NCBI GenBank assembly: GCA_959602875.1
Contig: CAUGVQ010000060.1
Coordinates: 1 to 12,076 of the forward strand
Source: an uncultured Collinsella sp.
Lineage (GTDB): Bacteria > Actinomycetota > Coriobacteriia > Coriobacteriales > Coriobacteriaceae
DNA: 12,076 nucleotides
Direction: 5' to 3'
In this document: piece by piece, positions 7,601 to 12,076 of the stretch
How positions within the stretch are numbered: position 1 is the first letter of the stretch
Layout of the letters: every line of letters starts with the position of its first letter
Made by a program: the position numbers and the translations under genes
The notes under the pieces: generated by a model
The model's input: the letters and a program-made list of their open reading frames with translations, nothing else
The model's database searches: none
Told to the model about the DNA's origin: nothing

Positions 7601-8244
7601 TGGTGCTTGGCGACCACCAGCTCGCAGAGCCCCTCGCTGCCTTTGTGGCAGGGCGCGACTTGGGTATCTGGCGACAGGCATCGGGCACGCCAGCGGCGCA
7701 GGAGGCTCACACTTCTTACCAGGAGCCTCTGCCTCAAGAGCCCCGCATGGCAGATCCTGCGGAGCCCGCAACGGCCACCTCGGACATCCCTCATCTGGAC
7801 ACCTTCGAGGAGATGCTCGCCAAAATCAATGCTCTCAACAGCGAGTATGCAGACGATACCGCAAGCGCAGCCGCTGCGAGCGCGCTGGACGCCGCGCCGA
7901 CAGGGTCCAGCACCGAGTCGCCCGCCGCAGCCCCGCAGGTCCTCGCCGGTAGAAGCACGTTTACCGACCTCTTGGAATACGGTCATACGCGCGGCATCGC
8001 GTGCGCGCTCTTCAACTCGGATTACCTCGCTATCAAGGACATGCAGTACGAGACCCTACCCAAGATGGCGTGGCGCGTGGTGCACGGACTCTCGGACAAC
8101 CAGTGCCACTTCATCGTGCCCGACGTCAATCCGGCGGCGCTTCGCGACAACACCGCCATCATGTGGGACGGCGCGCACCCGCCCTTTGCCTTCAAACCCT
8201 ACCGCGTCGACCCCGAGAACCTACCGCCGCTCCCCGCGCAGTAG
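4630..8244 (+). CDS. FtsK/SpoIIIE-family (EccC-like) triple-unit ATPase
   Basis: A 1204-aa protein. Residues 1-~260 are charged helices and probable coiled coil. Three FtsK-like units follow. Unit 1 (about 300-540) lacks a usable P-loop. Unit 2 (about 555-790) has Walker A GTTGTGKT at 588-595, Walker B LVVLDEF with D695/E696, and STQTLASLN downstream, so it should hydrolyse ATP. Unit 3 (about 875-1195) has a decayed P-loop near 891 (TRRSTLLATS) and a decayed Walker B near 989 (HFVVLGDH), and is interrupted by a low-complexity insert at about 1016-1110. Three tandem units is the layout of EccC/EssC, the type VII secretion motor that recruits WXG100 substrates. Unlike those, it shows no convincing N-terminal membrane helices and no FHA-like domain, and the one clearly intact unit is the middle one. 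Binding site AAAGAGG at 4618-4624. Confidence 0.88.
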   Translation: MSIPHLHRVDENLHQLGQYALDSARDILKIVSDTANAKVNLMEEDLAFFEERDARLNEATKAEFDRTIQPLLAQADQLAQRIDSVDAYARSISSLYRQERNGMLDLGDAWQAGYETELDPSNTVADVVGALQGCLASAESLRDQIAASARLPRLLQDEGPCRQLSQVIEQAKALYTGLRNPLFQREWNRVANQLQDSALGSAPQHASLDELEEEALRRERAIAQGAREGFAQILAPQEVDLLDELANLALDAAKTPAQETCDFLMLGWLAYQLPEGPFTPEFTDDTPLLLDIPAAYRALYGERLDGDYLIVPQLLDRSENCSCTFVGNRTNSLPLFGLIAAKELAGTRAGCQKFLVIDLSGAVVGLEDALPFIRTCPELLEAPVITDPQEALTALRQVLDRVMSGRYPAAVDMVEQTGGARGDHAPLLTVIAINMPSVVDESWAEALINIAQHGHHAGVNLLMNALPSDEGELRRGTYDLLASVPEENLLIDCSDGRPSVWWDAKLFYDEPDWSFLSAIQTALAHAEEKRAERYRGISTLVPEDRMGAGDPTSKLSIPFGFMPNGAPLALEFGDAVADGLSHFALATGTTGTGKTSLLHAIILSGLATYGPDDLALYLLDFKQGVEFEVYAKYRLPHMRVVALDADQAFGASVLEELYAELQRRAKLYQELGVTNYAAARRASATPLPRYLVVLDEFQVLLNESTDRRAANRAAAVLRTFFQTARAFGMHFILSTQTLASLNLGCSMSDRDLSQVNVRIALNNSEAEFVKLFGDRVAPEARQLLGREKGSGVYLVDKDAAEPDLKPFRFAYCDDDEKARVLTAVQERYANVPAKPAFVYRGLDVPRLSECAAFATASSPAPSAGAPGAPLRIYLGEPARMGQQVALEISRTRRSTLLATSVEADMVDRLQASYIAGAIAATPGAGTNVYVLDAHLTAGDGIRTATEAICRWAGGRVRVARTWTELVQTLDHLAGELKDRAMGASGAPTHFVVLGDHQLAEPLAAFVAGRDLGIWRQASGTPAAQEAHTSYQEPLPQEPRMADPAEPATATSDIPHLDTFEEMLAKINALNSEYADDTASAAAASALDAAPTGSSTESPAAAPQVLAGRSTFTDLLEYGHTRGIACALFNSDYLAIKDMQYETLPKMAWRVVHGLSDNQCHFIVPDVNPAALRDNTAIMWDGAHPPFAFKPYRVDPENLPPLPAQ

Positions 8245-8289
8245 CCTTCTCGATCCCCATCTCTATCCCTCCTACGAAAGGAAGAATCC

Positions 8290-8565
8290 ATGGCAAGAGG
8301 ACAGCAGGCAGTAGAGGCCATGAACGACATGATCAAGGAGCTCCTCAAGGTGCTCGAGATGCAGAAGGAGACGAGCGAGCACCTCGTCAAGGCGTATGCC
8401 ACCGTGCAATCCGTATGGGACGACGAGAAGTGCCGAGAGCTCGAGCGCGTGATCAACGACATCGTGGGCAAGATCCAAGCACCCTACACCGACATTCACG
8501 AGTGCATCACACGCGTGCAGCTCCTACGTCGAGCGCTTGAGGAATATCTGAGCATCCGCGTGTAA
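8290..8565 (+). CDS. Small helical WXG100-like protein
   Basis: A 91-aa protein made of two long amphipathic helices joined near VQSVWDDEK (about residues 38-46). W-D-D in the middle takes the place of the WxG turn of WXG100/ESAT-6 proteins; WDD or WxD variants occur among relatives, so this is a plausible but distant member. It begins right after the FtsK-like ATPase, behind a 45-bp pyrimidine-rich spacer and a GAAAGGAAG binding site at 8276-8284. The other candidate small helical protein lies on the opposite side of the ATPase gene, so the two may form a heterodimer. No signal peptide and no membrane segment. If the cluster is a secretion machine, this would be a substrate or partner; otherwise a structural subunit. 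Confidence 0.75.
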   Translation: MARGQQAVEAMNDMIKELLKVLEMQKETSEHLVKAYATVQSVWDDEKCRELERVINDIVGKIQAPYTDIHECITRVQLLRRALEEYLSIRV

Positions 8566-8575
8566 CGCAGCGCCC

Positions 8576-8582
8576 GAGAGGA
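8576..8582 (+). promoter_or_regulatory. Ribosome binding site deciding between two GTG starts
   Basis: GAGAGGA stands only 1 nt before GTG 8584 but 10 nt before GTG 8593. The second spacing is workable and the first is not, so 8593 is preferred. Confidence 0.4.
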
Positions 8583-8592
8583 CGTGACAATC

Positions 8593-9108
8593 GTGGCACG
8601 AGATGTTGAGGAACTGGCGGCATTCCGCGCCAGCGCAGAGCGGCTCGACAGCGTCATGCGCGAGCAGGACCGCGTCATCGAGCGCATCATGAGCGACCTG
8701 CAGCAGGAGATGGACGAGCGCATTCGCGAGGTGCGCAACCTTCGCGAAGAGGCGGAGGACACCGCGCGCACGGCAGAGAACAAGCTGTGGCACATCGACC
8801 ACGATGTGCGCTATGCCCGCTCCGATGAGGACAAGCTCGACTATTGGCAGGAGACGCGCCGCCAAGCGGTGATCCTTGCCGAGGCAAAAGCAGAGGCCGA
8901 GCAGCGTGCGCAGCGCGCCGCAGATTACGAGGCCGAGCTCCTCGAGCGCAAAAAGGATTTTGACGACGCCGTTTTCCGGGTGATGCAGCTTCTGCACGGT
9001 CCGGGTAACCGCTATACCGAGACCCTGGGGCTCTCTGTCATGAACCTTGAGCGTGCGCTGGATGAGTACTACGCGACCGACATCTCCGGCAATACCAAGC
9101 ACCTGTAA
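8593..9108 (+). CDS. Coiled-coil protein of unknown function
   Basis: A 171-aa protein with GTG start (MARDVEEL). GTG 8584 would add three residues but sits too near the GAGAGGA site. Nearly the whole chain to about residue 140 is strongly charged helix with heptad-like spacing and several Glu/Arg-rich runs, so it should form an extended coiled coil. The last ~35 residues (from LLHGPGNRYTET) look like a short capping segment. No family is recognised and there is no membrane helix. The flanking genes (27 bp and 20 bp away) are the WXG-like protein and the zinc-ribbon protein, so it probably belongs to the ATPase-associated cytosolic assembly. It may pair with the helical N-terminus of the ATPase; this is inference. 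Confidence 0.75.
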   Translation: MARDVEELAAFRASAERLDSVMREQDRVIERIMSDLQQEMDERIREVRNLREEAEDTARTAENKLWHIDHDVRYARSDEDKLDYWQETRRQAVILAEAKAEAEQRAQRAADYEAELLERKKDFDDAVFRVMQLLHGPGNRYTETLGLSVMNLERALDEYYATDISGNTKHL

Positions 9109-9128
9109 CCACAACCTGAGGAGACACC

Positions 9129-9956
9129 ATGATCAAGCTGCCCGATACCCCCACCGAGCGCATCAACATCGGAAGCGCCATCTCGTTTGCCGCGCTCAAG
9201 ACCGCCATCGAGCAGCTCGTAGGCGCCAACGGCCTCCCCATGGTGGTTGAGGTAACCGAGGTCAAGCCCGCCGGATTCCTGAAAGACTCCATCGAGGGGC
9301 TGGTCATTACGCACGCCACCGAGCCGCGCAAATACTCAAAAGCGGTACTTACCCAAGAGGTCACCGGCATTGCGGCGCGCCTCATGGTCTACTACGTGGG
9401 AACCGACAAGTACACGCGCAACATGCGCGCGGCCGAGATGACCCGGCGTGACCACGCCATCATGTCGGGCATAACCCGCATGCTTAACGCCGACAAAGCG
9501 CAGCAGCAGGAGATGTATTACGAGGACATGGGCGCTGTTGTGATGGAAGCGATTGATATGGTGAAGCGCGGAGACGTCCGTGCTCCCGCGCCCGCTCCGG
9601 CGCCGGCACCTCGGCCACAGCCCGCGCCAGCACCAGCGCCGCAGCCTGCTCCGCGCCCACAGCCTGCGCCTGCACCTGCTCCGCGCCCACAGTCTGCACC
9701 CACGCCGCAGCCGACACTTCGCCCCGAGCCTACCCCGGCACCGGCGCCGCAGCCTGCACCACAACCACAGCCTGCTCCGGAGCCCATGAGTGTCCCTATG
9801 GACGAGGTAGAGGGCCCACGCGTGAAAGCAATCTGTACCTGCCCCCACTGCGGCGTCAAGGTACGCGTGACGGTACCCAACGCCAACTGCCAGGTAAACG
9901 TCACCTGCGGCAAATGCCACCAGAAGTTCCCACTCGAGGTGCGCCGCAAGAGCTAA
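9129..9956 (+). CDS. Unknown domain + Pro/Ala-rich linker + C-terminal zinc ribbon
   Basis: A 275-aa protein in three clear parts. Residues 1-150 are an unrecognised alpha/beta domain with strands around PMVVEVTEV (37-45) and ARLMVYYVG (83-91), ending in helices. Residues 151-219 are an almost pure Ala/Pro/Gln/Arg tract, a stiff extended tether. Residues 236-265 form a zinc ribbon with C238-PH-C241 and C260-GK-C263 (plus C236 and C254), of the kind that reads CPHCG...VxCxxC. Start at ATG 9129 with TGAGGAG at 9117-9123. No signal peptide or membrane segment. It mirrors the first protein of the operon, which has its ribbon at the N-terminus. A ribbon on a long tether suggests a binding arm that reaches a partner such as the tagged membrane proteins; that is a guess from layout. 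Confidence 0.82.
   Translation: MIKLPDTPTERINIGSAISFAALKTAIEQLVGANGLPMVVEVTEVKPAGFLKDSIEGLVITHATEPRKYSKAVLTQEVTGIAARLMVYYVGTDKYTRNMRAAEMTRRDHAIMSGITRMLNADKAQQQEMYYEDMGAVVMEAIDMVKRGDVRAPAPAPAPAPRPQPAPAPAPQPAPRPQPAPAPAPRPQSAPTPQPTLRPEPTPAPAPQPAPQPQPAPEPMSVPMDEVEGPRVKAICTCPHCGVKVRVTVPNANCQVNVTCGKCHQKFPLEVRRKS
9579..9785 (+). repeat. Degenerate repeat coding the Pro/Ala-rich linker
   Basis: Imperfect short repeats of CCxGCxCCxGCx-type codons (runs of APAP, RPQPAP and PQPAP) encode the linker. Units such as gctccgcgcccacagcctgc recur with small changes. Such a tract expands and contracts easily, so its length probably varies between strains. It also produces a long spurious open frame on the opposite strand. 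Confidence 0.8.
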
Positions 9957-10008
9957 GCGCCACCGCGAGCCCTCGTCCCATCCGTTAACTGCAACAGGAG
10001 CCCCTTAC

Positions 10009-10071
10009 ATGCCCAGCCAGAACAAACCAAAGGTGACCATCGGCCCCGACGGCACCATTCATGTCGATAAC
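10009..10071 (+). repeat. Tag-coding repeat, copy 1
   Basis: The first 21 codons. They match copy 3 (10859-10921) at 58 of 63 bases by my count, whereas the genes diverge at once after it. Confidence 0.85.
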
Positions 10072-10341
10072 GACAGCAATAAGCCCGGTCCCAAAGTGGC
10101 GACCAATTCCGTCAAAACCAACGTGAAGAACGCCCCGCTGGAAACCGTGGGCAAGCAAACATCGCCCAAGCAAAGACCTACCAAACCACTAGGCAAGGTG
10201 GCGGAACTTGTTCTGAACCTTCTCGCCGCCGTAGGCCTTGTCGCAGTACCTTTTGGATTGTTTACCGGCGTACTCCCCGTCACCGTATGCGGTGTAATCG
10301 CCATCCTCGTCGTAAGTTCCATCAGGTCGCCCAAGAAATAG
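10009..10341 (+). CDS. Tagged two-helix membrane hairpin protein 1
   Basis: A 110-aa protein, family not recognised. The first 21 residues hold the shared tag (core KVTIGPDGTIHVDN, 8-21), probably two strands with a tight PDG turn. A basic, disordered linker (22-63) leads to two membrane helices at about 65-83 and 87-105 joined by a very short turn. Basic residues before the first helix (PKQRPTKPLGK) and after the second (RSPKK) put both ends in the cytosol by the positive-inside rule, so the tag would face inward. Binding site AGGAG at 9996-10000, 8 nt before ATG; the gap to the preceding gene is 52 bp without visible terminator. It could be a membrane anchor or display scaffold for the cytosolic proteins upstream, or a target of the conjugation enzymes. 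Confidence 0.82.
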   Translation: MPSQNKPKVTIGPDGTIHVDNDSNKPGPKVATNSVKTNVKNAPLETVGKQTSPKQRPTKPLGKVAELVLNLLAAVGLVAVPFGLFTGVLPVTVCGVIAILVVSSIRSPKK

Positions 10342-10350
10342 GAACAACCC

Positions 10351-10413
10351 ATGCCCGATCAGAAGAAGCCCAAGATAACCATCGACGCCGACGGCACCAT
10401 CCACGTGGACAAC
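10351..10413 (+). repeat. Tag-coding repeat, copy 2
   Basis: First 21 codons; same peptide pattern as copies 1 and 3 but more diverged at the base level, with conserved positions GACGGCACCATCCA in the turn. Confidence 0.8.
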
Positions 10414-10809
10414 AGGGAAGACAGGCCTCGGTCTACGGCGCAAACAACGTCCAACAAGAGCGATGCGAGCAACCCCTCAGCGAGGGCATCGTCTAGCTCC
10501 ACACCACTCAAGACCGCCGCGCAGCTTGCCGACGAAAAGCTCTCGGCATCGTCCTCGACGACCGACAGCGCCATGCCATTCAAGACCGAGCCACATACCA
10601 GCACTAGCAGCGTCGGGTCCAGAAGCACGTCGCAGCCAGCTCAGACGCAGCCCTCGCACAAGAAGAAGTCAATACCAGATTCAGTTATGTTGCTCCTTGT
10701 GGGAGCCGGCATGCTGTTCCTTGGAATATTCGTTTGGCCAGATATATGGATGATTGGCGTCGGCATTTTTGGCATCGTCGTCGCCTTCATCTGCGACGAG
10801 TGGCATTGA
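10351..10809 (+). CDS. Tagged two-helix membrane hairpin protein 2
   Basis: A 152-aa protein built like its neighbours: tag at 1-21 (core KITIDADGTIHVDN, 8-21), a long Ser/Thr-rich, low-complexity linker (22-106), then two membrane helices at about 111-128 and 131-148 with a short WPDIW turn. HKKKS just before the first helix implies an inside N-terminus. It begins 9 bp after the previous stop, with AGGA overlapping that stop (10340-10343), so translation is probably coupled. The linker shows no similarity to those of the other two copies. The tag has changed at few positions (GP to DA, V to I), all conservative for a hairpin. Unknown function; same reading as copy 1. Confidence 0.82.
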   Translation: MPDQKKPKITIDADGTIHVDNREDRPRSTAQTTSNKSDASNPSARASSSSTPLKTAAQLADEKLSASSSTTDSAMPFKTEPHTSTSSVGSRSTSQPAQTQPSHKKKSIPDSVMLLLVGAGMLFLGIFVWPDIWMIGVGIFGIVVAFICDEWH

Positions 10810-10839
10810 TCTGCCATGAGGGGCAGACCCTTATGACAG
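10810..10839 (+). promoter_or_regulatory. Two mutually exclusive hairpins before the third tagged gene
   Basis: In the 49-bp gap, TCTGCC (10810-10815) can pair with GGCAGA (10822-10827). Alternatively CTGCCATGAGGG (10811-10822) can pair with CCCTTATGACAG (10828-10839), with one mismatch and one G.U pair around a 5-nt loop. The two folds share bases and cannot coexist. No T-run follows, so it is not a classical terminator. It could tune expression or mRNA stability of the next gene, or be chance. Confidence 0.3.
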
Positions 10840-10858
10840 ATTGATAGAAAGGTAACCC

Positions 10859-10921
10859 ATGCCCACCCAAAACAAACCCAAGGTGACCATCGGCCCCGAC
10901 GGCACCATCCATGTCGACAAC
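10859..10921 (+). repeat. Tag-coding repeat, copy 3
   Basis: First 21 codons; five base differences from copy 1, of which four are silent and one changes Ser to Thr. This pattern suggests recent copying or strong selection on the peptide. Confidence 0.85.
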
Positions 10922-11287
10922 GGCGATGACAAGACGCCGAACCCAAGCAGCACCCCTGCTGTAGCCAAAACAGCGAAATCAAACAGCGCAAATGCCAGCC
11001 AAAAACTGAATGTCGAGAACAAGGTCAAAAGCAACGCCAAAATGCCAGTTGAGCGGCCTGTTCAAGACATAAAACCGCCAACCACCTCTTCAGCGAGCAC
11101 CAGCTCATCTGATGAGCCGCAAGGATGTCTCTGGAATGTCATAGGCGGGATTCTCGGCATACTCCTGATTGGCGGCGTCTGTGCCGGAATAGGCCTGTTG
11201 ATGATGAGCGGATTGGGCATGATACCCCTTGTTATCGGCATCATCATCGTTGTCATCTGTGTCCTAGGCGGCTCAACCGGGAAATAA
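10859..11287 (+). CDS. Tagged two-helix membrane hairpin protein 3
   Basis: A 142-aa protein: tag at 1-21 (core KVTIGPDGTIHVDN, same as copy 1), a polar Ser/Thr/Asn/Lys linker (22-88), and two hydrophobic helices at about 92-113 and 118-137, rich in Gly and Ile, with a tiny turn. The end is short (GGSTGK). Binding site AAAGG at 10848-10852, 6 nt before ATG. The body is unlike copies 1 and 2, apart from the general two-helix layout. The gap in front (49 bp) holds possible RNA hairpins. It is the last rightward gene and meets the leftward gene tail to tail. It is possibly one of a set of interchangeable anchors for the same cytosolic tag reader. Confidence 0.82.
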   Translation: MPTQNKPKVTIGPDGTIHVDNGDDKTPNPSSTPAVAKTAKSNSANASQKLNVENKVKSNAKMPVERPVQDIKPPTTSSASTSSSDEPQGCLWNVIGGILGILLIGGVCAGIGLLMMSGLGMIPLVIGIIIVVICVLGGSTGK

Positions 11288-11291
11288 CCAC

Positions 11292-11308
11292 GCGAGCGAT
11301 GCGTTCGC
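11292..11308. terminator. Short hairpin between convergent genes
   Basis: In the 22-bp gap, GCGAGCG pairs with CGTTCGC around an ATG loop (7 bp with one G.U pair). No T-run flanks it on either strand, so a bidirectional intrinsic terminator is possible but weakly supported. Confidence 0.25.
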
Positions 11309-11309
11309 C

Positions 11310-12076
11310 CTACGGCGTCACAAGATTAATGCCTCCCGTCGAGCCTACTGACATCTCGGCCTCATACATCGCAATGGGCTGGCCGACATATCCAAACAAG
11401 CGGAACTTATTCCATTTGAAGCGAAAGCCGTTTCGCTTGTCCTTGCGTTCGTTGTAATACCGTACGGCATCCTCTCCGGAAATGGCTTTCCCCGAGACGC
11501 CAAAGGACGCGGCGACCGCATCGGTCAACTCACGATTTCCTTCCCCGCCCTCTTGAATCTCAAGAGGCGTGAAGCCAACAAAGTCCGCCGCCGTGCGCGC
11601 CATCCAAACGAGCGTATCGGTATCGACATTGGTATCTACCTTGGAGAGAAAAAGCTGTATCCAGCCTGCTTTTAGGTTCTGGGGGATATCTTCTGGCGCG
11701 ACAACAGGCGCACTCCCAATACCTGACACACCAATACAAAAGCAGTTCCCTGGTTCATTCTCAGGAACGAAGGGGAGGACTTCGGGATTAAGACCATAGA
11801 CAAGGGTCCCATCGGCTTCATTGATGTCAAGGCTATCAAATTCAGAGCCCGTGGCCAGCACAGCCTGATGAACATCAAGCCACGTCCCCGCGTAGGATGA
11901 CGGGTCGATGCATGTCACCAGAGGCGTAAGCGTAGATGCGCTGGCATCCTTAGCGGCAACTTTGGGGCTTTTCACATGGATTGTTCCGTCTTCGCCCACA
12001 AAGATGGTCTTACGGGGCGCCTCGGAAGTTTTTTCCGTCGCACCTGCACCCGCAACCTCTACATTCGGCGCGCCCA
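11310..12076 (-). CDS. Tag-bearing protein of unknown function, 5' end outside window
   Basis: The leftward frame is open to the right edge, so at least 254 residues are seen and the start is missing. GTG at 11999-11997 is not the start: the frame continues upstream with coding character, and this codon is inside the tag. Visible residues 22-36 read KTIFVGEDGTIHVKS, clearly the tag of the rightward hairpin proteins, here after a low-complexity stretch (AGAGATEKTSEAP). A globular region of about 210 residues follows, with strands such as GTLVYGLNP and a Lys/Arg/Trp-rich part near the end (RNGFRFKWNKF). I recognise no family and see no membrane helix in the visible part. It is convergent with the operon, so it has its own promoter beyond the window. 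It may be an effector, target or regulator of the same system. Confidence 0.75.
   Translation of the reverse strand, partial: GAPNVEVAGAGATEKTSEAPRKTIFVGEDGTIHVKSPKVAAKDASASTLTPLVTCIDPSSYAGTWLDVHQAVLATGSEFDSLDINEADGTLVYGLNPEVLPFVPENEPGNCFCIGVSGIGSAPVVAPEDIPQNLKAGWIQLFLSKVDTNVDTDTLVWMARTAADFVGFTPLEIQEGGEGNRELTDAVAASFGVSGKAISGEDAVRYYNERKDKRNGFRFKWNKFRLFGYVGQPIAMYEAEMSVGSTGGINLVTP
11967..12011 (-). repeat. Tag-coding segment in the leftward gene
   Basis: Codes KTIFVGEDGTIHVKS. The DGTIHV core is exact at the protein level, but the codons differ (gacggaacaatccatgtg), so this copy is older than, or independent from, copies 1 and 3. Confidence 0.75.

Noticed and set aside
4339..9108. A complete type VII secretion system
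   Set aside because: No membrane channel (EccD/EccB/EsaA-type), no mycosin, and the ATPase shows no membrane anchor; only ATPase and WXG-like parts are present.
9336..9920. Long leftward open frame opposite the zinc-ribbon gene
   Set aside because: It results from the Pro/Ala codon repeats of the opposite strand and gives low-complexity Arg/Cys/Trp-rich translation; no binding site or domain.
11997..11999. GTG as start of the leftward gene
   Set aside because: The frame stays open to the edge and the codon is the Val inside the conserved tag (KTIFVGEDGTIHV), so the true start is outside the window.
1..12076. CRISPR array, tRNA, rRNA, insertion sequence or phage integrase
   Set aside because: No spaced direct repeats, no RNA-gene signature, no transposase or integrase frame and no terminal inverted repeats were found by eye.

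Overview
The window is G+C-rich (visibly above 60% by eye). It is densely packed with short-gap genes that carry clear AGGAGG-like ribosome binding sites and prefer C/G in third codon positions. This points to a high-GC Gram-positive bacterium, and the style resembles Coriobacteriia (Olsenella/Collinsella-like). That assignment is a judgement from style, not a database match. Thirteen genes run rightward from 74 to 11287 with gaps of about 0-52 bp, or an 11-bp overlap, so they are probably one operon. A fourteenth gene runs leftward into the cluster from the right edge and is cut by the window end.

Left block (74-4337): a zinc-ribbon protein; a 74-aa small protein; a likely prokaryotic E2 (ubiquitin-conjugating-enzyme-like) protein with a candidate cysteine after a PHIL...GHYYMC stretch; a JAB/JAMM metalloprotease with an intact E...HxHx7SxxD site; and an E1/ThiF-type adenylyltransferase with GxGxxG, an acidic Asp pair and a MoeB-like two-CxxC zinc site. 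E2, JAB and E1 together form the enzymatic core of a bacterial ubiquitin-like conjugation/deconjugation pathway. No obvious ubiquitin-like modifier with a C-terminal Gly-Gly is visible.

Middle block (4339-9956): a type VII secretion-like set. It has two small helical proteins (89 and 91 aa) resembling WXG100/ESAT-6 partners, a 1204-aa FtsK/SpoIIIE-family protein with three ATPase-like units of which only the middle one has intact Walker motifs, a coiled-coil protein, and a protein with a 69-residue Pro/Ala-rich linker and a C-terminal zinc ribbon. The FtsK-like protein shows no convincing transmembrane helices and no channel gene is present, so secretion is not established.

Right block (10009-12076): three small proteins that share an almost identical 21-residue N-terminal segment (core K-[VI]-T-I-x2-DGTIHVDN), followed by unrelated low-complexity linkers and a C-terminal two-helix membrane hairpin. 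The leftward partial gene carries the same motif (KTIFVGEDGTIHVKS) before an unrecognised globular region. A related motif (VTIDNDGTIQIS) is in the first gene and a degenerate one (VSHSGTIHSAN) in the second. A short, probably beta-hairpin peptide thus recurs in six of fourteen proteins, attached to unrelated bodies at both ends of the cluster.

My overall reading is a composite system: a Ub-like E1/E2/JAB enzyme set, an EccC-like ATPase with WXG-like helical partners, and proteins marked by a common DGTIHV tag. The tag may be the recognition or modification element that ties the parts together, with the membrane hairpins displaying it on the cytosolic face. The presence of the parts and the tag is read from the sequence; the joint function is inference.
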